Source of the DNA: Streptomyces qinglanensis
GTDB lineage: Bacteria; Actinomycetota; Actinomycetes; Streptomycetales; Streptomycetaceae
Assembly (NCBI RefSeq): GCF_900111245.1
Contig: NZ_FOGO01000005.1
Location: forward strand, 62,001-126,000
Direction: 5' to 3'
DNA length: 64,000 nucleotides
Part shown: positions 11,468-23,324 of the stretch, in pieces
Numbering within the stretch: position 1 is the stretch's first letter
Layout of the letters: every line of letters starts with the position of its first letter
Notes under the pieces: generated by a model
Told to the model about the DNA's origin: nothing
The model's input: the letters and a program-made list of their open reading frames with translations, nothing else
The model's database searches: none
Position numbers and translations under genes: made by a program

Positions 11468-11995
11468 TCAGCGCTCCTTCTGCGCCAGCGCCAGCAGATG
11501 GTCGGCCAGCGCCTGGCCGCCGTCGGCGTCGCGGCTGATCAGCAGCAGGGTGTCGTCACCGGCGATGGTGCCGATGATCTCGTGCACCCCGGCCTGGTCG
11601 ATGGCCGAGGCCAGGAACTGTGCGGCGCCGGGCGGGGTGCGCAGGACGACGAGGTTGGCGGACGCCTCGGCGGAGATGAGGAGTTCGCCGGCCAGCCGGG
11701 CCATCCGGGCCTCGGTGGCCGACTCGCCCAGCGGAGCCCGCGGGGTGGGGTCCCCGCCCTCGGCGGGGACCGCGTAGATGAGCTCGCCCCCGGTGTTGCG
11801 GATCTTGACGGCGCCCAGCTCGTCGAGGTCCCGGGAGAGGGTGGCCTGGGTGACCGTGAGCCCGTCGTCGGCCAGGAGCTTGGCGAGCTGGCTCTGCGAG
11901 CGGACCGGCTGCCTGCTGAGAATGTCGACGATGCGGCGGTGCCGGGCCGTCCGGGTCTGCGGGACGGCCTGTCCCCCGTGCTGCTCCTCGGTCAT
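11468..11995 (-). CDS. argR: arginine repressor
   Basis: ArgR is the arginine-sensing repressor (and activator of catabolism) that binds ARG boxes as a hexamer. The N-terminal winged helix ([20 protein letters not shown], then [13 protein letters not shown]) and the C-terminal arginine-binding/oligomer motif [12 protein letters not shown] are intact. The start at 11995 is preferred over the ATG at 12019 because agagggg lies 8-14 bases upstream of it. It is the last gene of the argCJBDR operon, 34 bases after argD. ARG boxes occur before argC and argG. Confidence 0.96.
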   Translation of the reverse strand: MTEEQHGGQAVPQTRTARHRRIVDILSRQPVRSQSQLAKLLADDGLTVTQATLSRDLDELGAVKIRNTGGELIYAVPAEGGDPTPRAPLGESATEARMARLAGELLISAEASANLVVLRTPPGAAQFLASAIDQAGVHEIIGTIAGDDTLLLISRDADGGQALADHLLALAQKER

Positions 11996-12029
11996 CGTGC
12001 GCGTACCCCTCTGATTCATCTGCTTCGGA

Positions 12030-13238
12030 TCATCCTCTGCCGGCCGCGGCGCCGGACGCTGCCGCGTCGAGGACGGCGGGCAGCGCGCTGACGAGCGCGT
12101 CCACCTCCTCCTCGCCGACGATCAGCGGCGGAGCGAGCCGGAGGACGTCCGGAGCGACCGCGTTCACCAGGAAGCCCGCGTCCTGCGCCGCCTGCTGCGC
12201 GCGCGGCGCGACCGGCTCGGTGAGCACGATACCCAGCAGCAGCCCCGCACCGCGGACCTGCGCGACCATGGGATGGCCCAGCCCGGCGACGCCGTCGCGC
12301 AGCCGCGCGCCGACCCGCTTGACGTGGTCGAGCAGTCCCTCGGCGGCGATGGTCTCCAGTACCGCGAGCCCGGCGGCGCAGGCGATGGGGTTGCCGCCGA
12401 AGGTGGAGCCGTGCTGGCCGGGCTCCAGCAGCTCGGCCGCGGCCCCGAAGGCCAGCACGGCGCCGAGCGGCAGCCCGCCGCCCAGCCCCTTGGCGAGTGT
12501 GACCACGTCCGGCTCGACGCCCTCGGCCTGGCAGGCCAGCCAGTGCCCCGTCCGGCCGATGCCGGTCTGGATCTCGTCCAGCACCAGCAGCGTGCCGGTG
12601 GCGGCGGTGATCTCGCGGGCCGCGGTCAGATAGCCCTCGGGCGGGACGACGACGCCGTTCTCGCCCTGGACCGGCTCGACGATCACGAAGGCCGTGTCCT
12701 CGGTGACCGCCGCGCGCAGCGCCTCCGCGTCGCCGTAGGGCACGTGGGTGACCTCGCCGGGCAGCGGACGGAAGGGGTCCTGCTTGCCGGGCTGGCCGGT
12801 CAGCGCGAGGGCCCCCATGGTGCGGCCGTGGAAGCCGCCGTGGGTGGCGACCATGCCGGTGCGGCCGGTGCGCCGTCCGATCTTGAAGGCGGCTTCGACG
12901 GCCTCGGCCCCGGAGTTGGCGAAGTAGACCCGCCCCGGCCGGCCCGCGACCTCCAGCAGCTTCTCGGCGAGCAGCACCGGCGGCTCGGCGATGAAGAGGT
13001 TGGAGACGTGGCCGAGCGTGGCGACCTGGTCGGAGACGGCCCGCACGACCGCCGGGTGCGCGGTGCCGAGCGCGTTGACGGCGATGCCGCCGACGAAGTC
13101 GAGGTACTGCCTGCCCTCGGCGTCCCACAGCCTGCTGCCCTCGCCGTGGGTGAGGGGGATGCGCGGCGTGCCGTAGTTGTTCATCAGGGCGCCCTGCCAC
13201 CGGCCGGTGAGGGCGGAGTTGTCGTGCGCGATGGTCAT
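12030..13238 (-). CDS. argD: acetylornithine aminotransferase
   Basis: ArgD converts N-acetylglutamate semialdehyde and glutamate to N-acetylornithine and 2-oxoglutarate with PLP. The 402-residue class-III aminotransferase has [12 protein letters not shown], the [12 protein letters not shown] phosphate region, [14 protein letters not shown] and the PLP lysine in TLAKGLGGG (about residue 250). Its ATG overlaps the argB stop by the bases ATGA, indicating translational coupling. Confidence 0.97.
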   Translation of the reverse strand: MTIAHDNSALTGRWQGALMNNYGTPRIPLTHGEGSRLWDAEGRQYLDFVGGIAVNALGTAHPAVVRAVSDQVATLGHVSNLFIAEPPVLLAEKLLEVAGRPGRVYFANSGAEAVEAAFKIGRRTGRTGMVATHGGFHGRTMGALALTGQPGKQDPFRPLPGEVTHVPYGDAEALRAAVTEDTAFVIVEPVQGENGVVVPPEGYLTAAREITAATGTLLVLDEIQTGIGRTGHWLACQAEGVEPDVVTLAKGLGGGLPLGAVLAFGAAAELLEPGQHGSTFGGNPIACAAGLAVLETIAAEGLLDHVKRVGARLRDGVAGLGHPMVAQVRGAGLLLGIVLTEPVAPRAQQAAQDAGFLVNAVAPDVLRLAPPLIVGEEEVDALVSALPAVLDAAASGAAAGRG

Positions 13239-14202
13239 GCGGGGCCCTCCGCGTCGTCGTCCACGGTCAGCGGCGCGCCGGGCGGGGTGTGCCGCGGCGC
13301 GGGAACGGCGTCGGGCACGACCATCGTGCCGATGCCCTCGTCGGTGAAGATCTCCAGCAGGATGGAGTGCGGCACCCGGCCGTCCAGCACCCGGGCGGTG
13401 TGCACTCCGTTGCGTACGGCGTGCAGGCAGCCCTCCATCTTGGGCACCATCCCGCTCGCCAGGTCGGGCAGCAGCTTCTCCAGCTCCGCGGCGGTCAACT
13501 CGCTGATCACGTCGTCGCTGTTCGGCCAGTCCGCGTACAGGCCCTCCACGTCGGTGAGGACCATCAGCGTCTCGGCACCCAGCGCCGCGGCGAGCGCGGC
13601 GGCCGCGGTGTCGGCGTTGACGTTGTAGACATGGTCGTCGTCCGCGCTGCGGGCGATGGAGGAGATCACCGGGATCCGGCCGTCCGCCAGCAGCGCCTCG
13701 ATCGCTCCCGTCTCCACGGAGCTGATGCGGCCCACCCGGCCGAGGTCGACGGGCTCGCCGTCGACCTCGGCCAGATGCTTGGTCGCCGCCATGATGCGGG
13801 CGTCCTCGCCGGTCATCCCGACGGCCAGCGGGCCGTGCTGGTTGAGCAGGTTGACCAGCTCGCGCTGGACCTGGCCCGCCAGCACCATCCGTACGACGTC
13901 CATGGTCTCGGGCGTGGTCACCCGCAGCCCGGCGCGGAACTCCGACTCCAGTCCGAGCCGGTCGAGCTGCCTGCTGATCTGCGGGCCCCCGCCGTGCACG
14001 ACCACGGGGCGCAGCCCGGCGTGCCGCAGGAAGACGACGTCCTGGGCGAAGGCCGCCTTCAGCTCCTCGTCCACCATCGCGTTCCCGCCGAACTTGATGA
14101 CGACGGTCTTTCCGTGGTGCCGGGTCAGCCAGGGCAGCGCCTCGACGAGGGTCTGCGCCTTGGGCAGCGCGGTGTGCTTGCGGGTGCTCGGCTTCCGGGT
14201 GC

Positions 14203-14206
<4 letters not shown>
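13235..14206 (-). CDS. argB: acetylglutamate kinase
   Basis: ArgB phosphorylates N-acetylglutamate and is usually the arginine feedback point in actinomycetes. The 323-residue amino-acid kinase has [23 protein letters not shown] and the [17 protein letters not shown] nucleotide region. The tail beyond residue 300 (about 20 residues, Pro/Asp-rich) is not part of the core. It overlaps argJ (stop) and argD (start) by ATGA on both sides. Confidence 0.97.
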
Positions 14207-16412
<2,206 letters not shown>

Positions 16413-16418
16413 TCAGAG

Positions 16419-16457
16419 GCATGACTATACGCAGGGCGGCAGTTTTATGCAATGAAT
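16419..16457 (-). promoter_or_regulatory. argC promoter and paired ARG boxes
   Basis: On the minus strand TTGCAT (16452-16447), a 17-base spacer and TATAGT (16429-16424) form a promoter. Two ARG-box-like elements, gcatgactatacgca (16419-16433) and gttttatgcaatgaat (16442-16457), overlap its -10 and -35 regions. This fits arginine repression of the operon by its own last gene, argR. Confidence 0.75.
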
Positions 16458-16552
16458 CGTGTGATCAATCGCCTGAGGCGGTGCGGGCGAGCCCAGCGGC
16501 TCACGGGGAGCCCCCTGCCTGCCCGCAGATTCCCGCGCAGGCCAGAAATCAG

Positions 16553-16578
16553 TAGCCATGGACATAATAGCCATGTAC
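16553..16578 (+). promoter_or_regulatory. repeat-rich operator region before the MarR gene
   Basis: The AT-rich stretch before the start at 16589 has tagccatg twice (16553-16560 and 16568-16575, period 15), and catgg/ccatg arms (16557-16561, 16571-16575) around a 9-base spacer. This is a likely autoregulatory MarR operator. Confidence 0.5.
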
Positions 16579-16588
16579 TTTATGAGTC

Positions 16589-17119
16589 ATGAGCAACGGC
16601 GCACCGGGCCCCACGCCCGGATTCCTGGTATGGCGGCTCGCCAACAAGTGGCGGGTCGCAGTGGACCGCGCGGTGGCTCCGCTGGGCCTCACCCACGCGC
16701 AGTACTGCCTGGTCGCGTCGCTGCACGGGATGCAGCGCACCGGCGAGCGGCCGAGTCAGCGCCGGCTCGCCGACCACACCGGCCTGGAGGCCCTGTACGT
16801 CTCGAAGCTGGCGCGGGCCCTGGAATCGGCCGGGCTGATCGAGCGCACCCGCGACCCGCGCGACCCGCGCGCGGTACAGCTTTCCCTCACCGGGCAGGGC
16901 CAGGCCGTCACGCGGGAGGCCATCGCGGTGGTCCAGCAACTCCTGCAGCAGTTGCTGGAGCCTCTCGGCGGCCTCGACGGTCCGCGAACCGAAGCGTTCA
17001 CCGACGAGCTGACGACCCTGCTCGACGTATCTCTCGCGCCATCCGCACCGCACGACGACAGCACTCAGAGCGACGACACCGCTCAGAGCGACGGAACCAC
17101 TCGGAGGAGAGCACCATGA
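16589..17119 (+). CDS. MarR family transcriptional regulator
   Basis: The 176-residue protein has the MarR winged helix: WRVAVDRAVAPLGLTHAQY, then RRLADHTGLEALYVSKLARA as recognition helix, and the wing RDPRDPRAVQLSLTGQG. The last 30 residues form a DDSTQS-type hexapeptide repeat (17055-17107). Its stop overlaps the next gene by ATGA. The ligand is unknown. Confidence 0.9.
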   Translation: MSNGAPGPTPGFLVWRLANKWRVAVDRAVAPLGLTHAQYCLVASLHGMQRTGERPSQRRLADHTGLEALYVSKLARALESAGLIERTRDPRDPRAVQLSLTGQGQAVTREAIAVVQQLLQQLLEPLGGLDGPRTEAFTDELTTLLDVSLAPSAPHDDSTQSDDTAQSDGTTRRRAP

Positions 17120-17559
17120 CCACCACGGCACCCGTGGCCGACGCCCGCATGCTCGGCCTGGCCCACTATGCCGCCCGCGGCGTCCTGGAACATGTCCTGG
17201 CCCGGCACGGCCTCACCTTCGAGCAGCAGGTGGCCCTGCGCACCCTCGTCACCGCCGGGACTCCCCTGACGGCGGACGACGCCGTCGCCCGGGTCCGGGG
17301 CTCCCTCAAGGCCGCTCCGGTCGACATCCGCGCCACTCTCGACGAGCTGCTGGCCGAGCAGTTGATCCTCGCGGACGACGCGCTCCTTCGCCCCACCGAC
17401 GCGGGGCGCGAACTGCTCGCCGCCGTCGGAGCGGAGACCGCACCCCTCTCCGCCCGCATCTGGGGCGGGATACCGGACGAGGACCTGGCGGCCGCCGGTC
17501 GCGTCCTCGCCCTGGTCACCGAGCGCGCCGATGCGCAACTCGCGGAGCTGACGGCCTGA
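17116..17559 (+). CDS. MarR-like small winged-helix protein
   Basis: A 147-residue protein whose C-terminal end (RIWGGIPDEDLAAAGRVLAL, then VTERADAQL) resembles the MarR dimer helix, with a helix-turn-helix-like middle. It overlaps the upstream MarR gene by ATGA after a cggaggaga ribosome site. A two-protein regulator made of coupled MarR-type subunits is possible; it could also be a diverged duplicate. Confidence 0.75.
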   Translation: MTTTAPVADARMLGLAHYAARGVLEHVLARHGLTFEQQVALRTLVTAGTPLTADDAVARVRGSLKAAPVDIRATLDELLAEQLILADDALLRPTDAGRELLAAVGAETAPLSARIWGGIPDEDLAAAGRVLALVTERADAQLAELTA

Positions 17560-17596
17560 CCGCCCGAACGCCCGACCGCAGCGCTGCACGGTGGTC

Positions 17597-17640
17597 CGGA
17601 GTGCTTCAGCCGGCTCGCACACGCCTGCTGAAGCACTCCG
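17597..17640 (+). terminator. 14-bp stem terminator after the MarR pair
   Basis: Perfect 14-base arms (17597-17610, 17627-17640) with a 16-base loop lie 37 bases after the stop at 17559. The symmetric stem would also serve the convergent hydrolase gene ending at 17741. Confidence 0.7.
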
Positions 17641-17740
17641 TCACAGGCAGCGGCAGGCCCCGCCGGCCGCACCGGGAACGCGCCGGGACCGGCGCGGCGG
17701 CAGGCCCGCTACCGCTGCCGGGTGGCCTGCCGCCGCTCCC

Positions 17741-18481
17741 TCACTTCAGGTGGCGGGTGAAGAACCGGGCCGCGGCCTCCCCGGCGAACTGCGGGACGCC
17801 CGTGTGTCCGCCCATGTTGGCGTGCAGGGACTTCTCCTGGGAGCCGAAGGCGTCGAACAGGTCCAGGGCTGCCTGCCGGTCGTTGCCCTCGTCGTCCCAC
17901 TGCAGCAGCACGTGCAGCGGAACGGTGACCCGCCGGGCCTCCTCGAACATGACGCGGGGCACGAGACTCCCGGCGAAGAGGCCGGCGGCCGCGATGCGCG
18001 GCTCGACGACCGCGAGGCGGACGCCGACGGAGATCACTCCCCCCGAGTACCCGACCGGGCCGCCGATCCCTGGCAGCGCCAGCAGGGCGTCCAGGGCCGC
18101 CTGCCATTCCGGGACGGCCTCCTCGACGAGCGGGAGGACGAGGGCGTCGATGATCTCCTCGTCGACCGGACGGCCGGTCTCCTTGGCCCGGCGCAGGTCG
18201 GCGCGGGCCTGTTCGAGGACGGGCAGGCGGGGCCGGTCGCCGCTGCCGGGGAGTTCGACGGTGGCGGTGGCGAATCCGTCCGCTGCGGCGTGCCGGGCCC
18301 GCGCCGCCAACCGCGGGTACATCCTGCGCAGTCCGAGCGTGGGGTGGCCCAGCAGGATCAGCGGGACCGGTGCGGAGGCGACGGCGGTGGCGGGTGTCCA
18401 CAGGATGCCGGGGATCCCGTCGAGGGTGAATGCGCGTTCGAGGACGCCGTCACCGAGGGGCTGTTCGGAAGTGAAACGCAT
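17741..18481 (-). CDS. alpha/beta hydrolase
   Basis: A 246-residue cytosolic protein with the alpha/beta hydrolase order: LILLGHPTLG oxyanion strand, GYSGGV nucleophile elbow (about residue 147), QWDDEGNDR acid region and HANMGGHTG with the final His. It resembles FrsA/dienelactone-hydrolase-like esterases. There is no signal peptide. A gaaagg site precedes ATG 18481. The natural substrate is not evident. Confidence 0.85.
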   Translation of the reverse strand: MRFTSEQPLGDGVLERAFTLDGIPGILWTPATAVASAPVPLILLGHPTLGLRRMYPRLAARARHAAADGFATATVELPGSGDRPRLPVLEQARADLRRAKETGRPVDEEIIDALVLPLVEEAVPEWQAALDALLALPGIGGPVGYSGGVISVGVRLAVVEPRIAAAGLFAGSLVPRVMFEEARRVTVPLHVLLQWDDEGNDRQAALDLFDAFGSQEKSLHANMGGHTGVPQFAGEAAARFFTRHLK

Positions 18482-18662
18482 GGTCGTGCCTTTCGGGAGT
18501 GCGCGTGATCGGCGCTCCCGGACGACCTATCGCCCGACCGTGACCCCGGAGGGGAGCACCCATGTCGAAACGTTCACGGGTACCACCTCCTCACTCCTCG
18601 CACGGCCGCCGGCAACATAGCAGCGGCCGCGGCGGGGCTGCCAACGGTTTTCCGGGCCCGCG

Positions 18663-19355
18663 TCACGCCGGCGACTGCGGGAGCTTGGCGGCGACGGCGT
18701 CGAGGACCCAGTCCAGGCCGTTCGCGAAGGACGTCCCGGCGTCCACCTCCGTGCCGTCGTGTACGGCCTTGGCGAGTGCCGGGAAACGGCCGGTGGCCAG
18801 CATCTTCGTCACGTGCGACCCGTGGGCGCGCTGCCAGTCGCGGTCGGACAGGCCCGTGGCGCGCTCGGCCCGCAGGTTCGCGACCTCGCGCCTGATCGCG
18901 CCGGTGGTGTAGGCGCCGACGGTCTCCACGGCCCGCATGACGGTGTCGAGGCCGGCGAGGCCGTCGAGCGCCGACAGCCTGGCCTCGGTCACGGCGAGGC
19001 CGTTCGGCCCCAGGGTCGGGCGGCCGCCGAGCAGGTCGGCGAGCCATTCGTGGCGGAGCGCTGCCTGCCTGGTGCGGTGGGCGAGGACGCGCAGCGCCTC
19101 GCGCCAGTCGCCGGGCTGCTCGTCGGGGAGGATCTCGCCCTGCACCTCGTCCACCATGAGGTCGAACAGCTCCTCCTTGGTGGAGATGTAGCGGTACAGC
19201 CGCATCGGACCGGCGTCCAGCCGGGCGGCGACCTTGCGCAACGACACCGCTTCCAGCCCGCCCTCGTCGGCCAGCGCGACGGCGGCGGCGACGATCCGCT
19301 CGCGGTCGAGCGGCACGGGGCGAGTCGGCGGTTCCGGCCGGTCCCACACAGTCAT
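18663..19355 (-). CDS. TetR/AcrR family transcriptional regulator
   Basis: The 230-residue protein has an N-terminal TetR helix-turn-helix (RERIVAAAVALADEGGLEAV, then SLRKVAARLDAGPMRLYRYI) and a C-terminal TetR_C-type ligand domain. It is divergent from the FAD monooxygenase gene and the 53-base gap between them holds nested palindromes. A TAGGGT -10 (19367-19362) lies six bases before ATG 19355, predicting a leaderless mRNA. It probably represses the monooxygenase. Confidence 0.92.
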   Translation of the reverse strand: MTVWDRPEPPTRPVPLDRERIVAAAVALADEGGLEAVSLRKVAARLDAGPMRLYRYISTKEELFDLMVDEVQGEILPDEQPGDWREALRVLAHRTRQAALRHEWLADLLGGRPTLGPNGLAVTEARLSALDGLAGLDTVMRAVETVGAYTTGAIRREVANLRAERATGLSDRDWQRAHGSHVTKMLATGRFPALAKAVHDGTEVDAGTSFANGLDWVLDAVAAKLPQSPA

Positions 19356-19361
19356 GGGAAC

Positions 19362-19408
19362 ACCCTACTGTTGCGATACACCGTAGCGTCGCAATACAGT
19401 GTATCGGT
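19362..19408. promoter_or_regulatory. TetR operator and divergent leaderless promoters
   Basis: TTGCGA/TCGCAA arms (19371-19376, 19389-19394) and CGATACAC/GTGTATCG arms (19374-19381, 19399-19406) overlap. On the plus strand TTGCGA (19371) and TACAGT (19395-19400) with 18 bases between could be the promoter of the monooxygenase; TAGGGT serves the repressor. Confidence 0.6.
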
Positions 19409-20527
19409 ATGAGACATCGCATCGCAGTGGTCGGAGGCGGCCCTGCCGGTCTGACCTTCGCCCGCGTCCTGCACCGCCACGGCCACCCCGTCGCCGTCCT
19501 CGAACGCGACCCCTCCCCCGACGCGCGCCCCCCGGGCGGCACCCTGGACCTGCACGAAGGGCTGGGTCAGCGCGCACTGGAGAAAGCCGGGCTGCTGGCC
19601 GAGTTCCGGAAGGTGTCCCGCCCCGAGGGGCAGGCCATGCGCATCCTGGACCCCGACGGGACCGTGCTGCGCGACTGGCAGCCCCGCCCGGACGAGCGGG
19701 CCAATCCCGAGATCGACCGCGGCCGGCTCCGCGACCTGCTGCTCGGTCCACTGGACGTCCGGTGGGGGCAGGACGTGACACAGGTGGTGCCGGGCATGCG
19801 GGACGGCGCACTGGTCCGCTTCGCGGACGGGCGGGAGGAGACGTTCGACCTCGTGATCGGGGCGGACGGCGCCTGGTCCCGGACCCGCGCGGCGGTCTCG
19901 CCGGTGACTCCGCACTACACCGGCGTCACCTTCGTCGAGACCTCCCTGGACGACATCGACACCCGCCACCCCGACCTCGCCCGGCTGGTCGGCGACGGCT
20001 CGATGGCCGTGTACGGCGCGAACCGGGCTCTGGTCGCGCAGCGCAACAGCGGCGGCCACGTCAAGGTGTACGCCCAGTTCCGCGCACCGCTGGACTGGCA
20101 CACGGAACTGGACCTCGCCGACGGAGAGGCGGTACGCGCACATCTGCTGACGCTGTTCGACGGCTGGGCCGCTCCCGTCCTCGACTTCCTCCGCCGCGGC
20201 ACCGCCTTCGTCCACCGCCCGCTGCACGTCCTGCCCGTGTCCCACACCTGGACGCACGTCCCCGGAGTGACGCTGCTGGGCGACGCCGCCCATCTGATGC
20301 CCCCGCTGGGGGCGGGCGCGAACCTCGCCATGCTGGAGGGCGCCGAACTCGCCGAGTCCCTCGCCGCCGGCTCCGGGGATCCGGACGAGGCCGTCCGCGC
20401 CCACGAGGAACGCATGTGGGACCGGGCCGGCAGATGGGCGGAGCTGACCGCGGCCGGTCTGGAACGCCTGGTGAACCCCGACCCCGCCCAGGCCGTCGCC
20501 CTCTTCGACGAAGTCCAGCCGTCCTGA
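19409..20527 (+). CDS. FAD-dependent monooxygenase (TetX-like)
   Basis: A 372-residue group A flavoprotein hydroxylase: GxGxxG in VVGGGPAGL at residues 7-15, the DG motif [13 protein letters not shown] and the second FAD motif [19 protein letters not shown]. The sequence pattern is close to TetX-type and aromatic hydroxylases, which use NADPH and O2. Divergent pairing with a TetR repressor suggests induction by a drug-like or aromatic substrate. Tetracycline inactivation is possible but not shown. A hairpin terminator follows. Confidence 0.9.
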   Translation: MRHRIAVVGGGPAGLTFARVLHRHGHPVAVLERDPSPDARPPGGTLDLHEGLGQRALEKAGLLAEFRKVSRPEGQAMRILDPDGTVLRDWQPRPDERANPEIDRGRLRDLLLGPLDVRWGQDVTQVVPGMRDGALVRFADGREETFDLVIGADGAWSRTRAAVSPVTPHYTGVTFVETSLDDIDTRHPDLARLVGDGSMAVYGANRALVAQRNSGGHVKVYAQFRAPLDWHTELDLADGEAVRAHLLTLFDGWAAPVLDFLRRGTAFVHRPLHVLPVSHTWTHVPGVTLLGDAAHLMPPLGAGANLAMLEGAELAESLAAGSGDPDEAVRAHEERMWDRAGRWAELTAAGLERLVNPDPAQAVALFDEVQPS

Positions 20528-20528
20528 C

Positions 20529-20557
20529 CGGCGCGGGCGGTCCCACCGCCCGCGCCG
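20529..20557 (+). terminator. 13-bp stem terminator
   Basis: Arms 20529-20541 and 20545-20557 pair perfectly with a 3-base loop, directly after the monooxygenase stop. Confidence 0.75.
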
Positions 20558-20646
20558 ACGGCCGGCCGGCCCCGCGCCCCGCGCCCCGGCCCCGGCCCCG
20601 GAAAATGTCTCGCACCGCGGGCCGCCCCGCCGTGATACTGCCCCGC

Positions 20647-21354
20647 ATGCCTTCCTTCTCCGACTTCGACACCCGCGGCTACCGGACCGTGGATGTGGCC
20701 ACCGGCTACGGCCGGTGGGTCAGCACGTACGAGGACACCGTCGAGGACGTGATGGACCTCGCGCTGCTGGCCGAACTGACGGTGCCCACCTGGAGCGGGG
20801 CGCGGCGGACGGCCGATCTGGGCTGCGGCACCGGGCGGACCGGCGCCTGGCTGCGGCAGCGGGGCGTCACCGGCACCCTCGACGGGGTCGACCTCACCCC
20901 GCAGATGCTGGAGCGGGCCCGTGCCAGGGGCGCACACGACCGGCTCCAGGAAGGCGATGTGCGCGCCACCGGGCTGGAGTCGGGCGCCTACGACCTGGTG
21001 ATCTCCTCGCTCATCGACGAGCACCTGCCCGATCTGCGGCCGTACTACCGGGAGGCCCGGCGGCTGGCGGCCCCGGGCGCGCACTGCGTGGTCGTCGCCT
21101 TCCACCCGCACTTCATCATGGCCTCCGGCATGCCCACCCACTTCACCGACGCCTCCGGCGAGGACATCGCCATCGAGACCCACGTCCATCTGCTCAGCGA
21201 CCACGTGGCGGCGGGACTGGGCGCCGGGTGGCGGCTCGTGGAGATGCGCGAGGGCATCGTCGACGAGCGGTGGCTGGCCCGCAAACCGAAGTGGGCGACG
21301 TTCCGCAACCACCCCGTCTCGGCCGCGCTGGTGTGGGCGCGGGAAGACGGCTGA
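20647..21354 (+). CDS. class I SAM-dependent methyltransferase
   Basis: The 235-residue protein carries the SAM motif [15 protein letters not shown] (residues 57-70), motif [13 protein letters not shown] and an acidic [13 protein letters not shown] motif. It lacks a recognisable substrate domain, so the methyl acceptor is unknown. ATG 20647 is used. It is preceded by the monooxygenase terminator, so it is probably a separate unit. Confidence 0.88.
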   Translation: MPSFSDFDTRGYRTVDVATGYGRWVSTYEDTVEDVMDLALLAELTVPTWSGARRTADLGCGTGRTGAWLRQRGVTGTLDGVDLTPQMLERARARGAHDRLQEGDVRATGLESGAYDLVISSLIDEHLPDLRPYYREARRLAAPGAHCVVVAFHPHFIMASGMPTHFTDASGEDIAIETHVHLLSDHVAAGLGAGWRLVEMREGIVDERWLARKPKWATFRNHPVSAALVWAREDG

Positions 21355-21503
21355 GCACCACACGGACGGTAGGCCGGACGACGGGCGCGGCGGGGTTTGC
21401 CTTGGAGCACGCTCCAGCGCCTGGCGTCCCTGGCGGATCGCACGGAGCACCTGGCCCGGCATCCGTTCACCGCGTTTCTCTTTCCCCTTCAGGAGGTACC
21501 GAC

Positions 21504-22487
<984 letters not shown>

Positions 22488-22590
22488 GCGGCAGCCGGCC
22501 GGTGGCCGCGCGGAGCACGGCGCGGACGGCGGCGGGCGCCGGGAGGGCCGCATGCGGATCGCGACTGCGGGCGGCCCGGGGCGCCGCGGA

Positions 22591-23157
22591 TCACAGCAGG
22601 TCGAGGTGCCAGGCACCGGCGCCGCCCGCGAGGGCGAGGGTGGCGAGCGGGTGCGCCTCGACCTGCCAGTAGGCGTGCGGCGGGGCCTTGAGCACGTAGC
22701 AGAGCGCCGCGCGCAGGACGGACGGTTCGGTGACGGCCACCGCCTGGTCGCCGTCACCCACCGGACGGGTGTCGAGCCAGCCGCCGATCCGGCGGATGAA
22801 GGACAGCAGGGACTCCCCGCCGTGCGGCGCGGAGCACGGGTCGGCGTACCAGCGGTGCACGGCCTCCGGCTCGCGGGCCGCCACCTCGGCGAGGGTGGCG
22901 CCGCGCCAGCGGCCCATGTCGCATTCGAGCAGCGCCGGCTGGGCGAGCGGGGCGAGGCCGAGCACGGCGCCGGTCTCCCGGCAGCGCGCCGAGGGCGAGC
23001 AGTAGCGCAGTTCGGCGGCGGCGAGGTGGGAGAGCGCGGGGGCCCGGCGGACGACCTCCTCCCAGCCGGCGGCGTCCAGGGAACGCTCGTCGTCGAAGCG
23101 CACGTTCGCCACGGGAGAGCTGCGGCCCGCGGCGAGTAACGTCATTCGCACGTGCAT
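22591..23157 (-). CDS. histidine phosphatase-like protein lacking the catalytic histidines
   Basis: The 188-residue protein keeps the phosphoglycerate-mutase fold landmarks: YCSPSARCRETGAVLGL, LLECDMGRWRG and APHGGESLLSFIRRI. But the RHG motif at the N-terminus is MTLLAAGRSSP and the second catalytic His region is VTEPSVLRAAL instead of V(S/T)HGG-like. So the phosphohistidine and its partner are absent and the protein is probably not a phosphatase. A TACTCT -10 lies six bases before ATG 23157. Similar degenerate proteins occur near CbtA/CbtB cobalt genes, but none are seen here. Confidence 0.8.
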   Translation of the reverse strand: MHVRMTLLAAGRSSPVANVRFDDERSLDAAGWEEVVRRAPALSHLAAAELRYCSPSARCRETGAVLGLAPLAQPALLECDMGRWRGATLAEVAAREPEAVHRWYADPCSAPHGGESLLSFIRRIGGWLDTRPVGDGDQAVAVTEPSVLRAALCYVLKAPPHAYWQVEAHPLATLALAGGAGAWHLDLL

Positions 23158-23324
23158 GCGCCGAGAGTAGAGCCGGACGGCCCGGTGTTCGAGAGGCAGA
23201 CGTCCGGCAGTTGTGTGCGCACTCCGCTTTCGGACGCGGCCACGCGGGCAGAGCACGCGAAGCGGGCGGCGCCGTGCAGGCCGGGCCCACACCCGCTGGG
23301 CCTCCGCCCACCGGGCGGCCTCGG

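Noticed and set aside
17055..17107. 18-base repeats at the end of the MarR gene as a mobile-element boundary
   Set aside because: They are in frame and encode a DDSTQS-type tail, so they are simple coding repeats.
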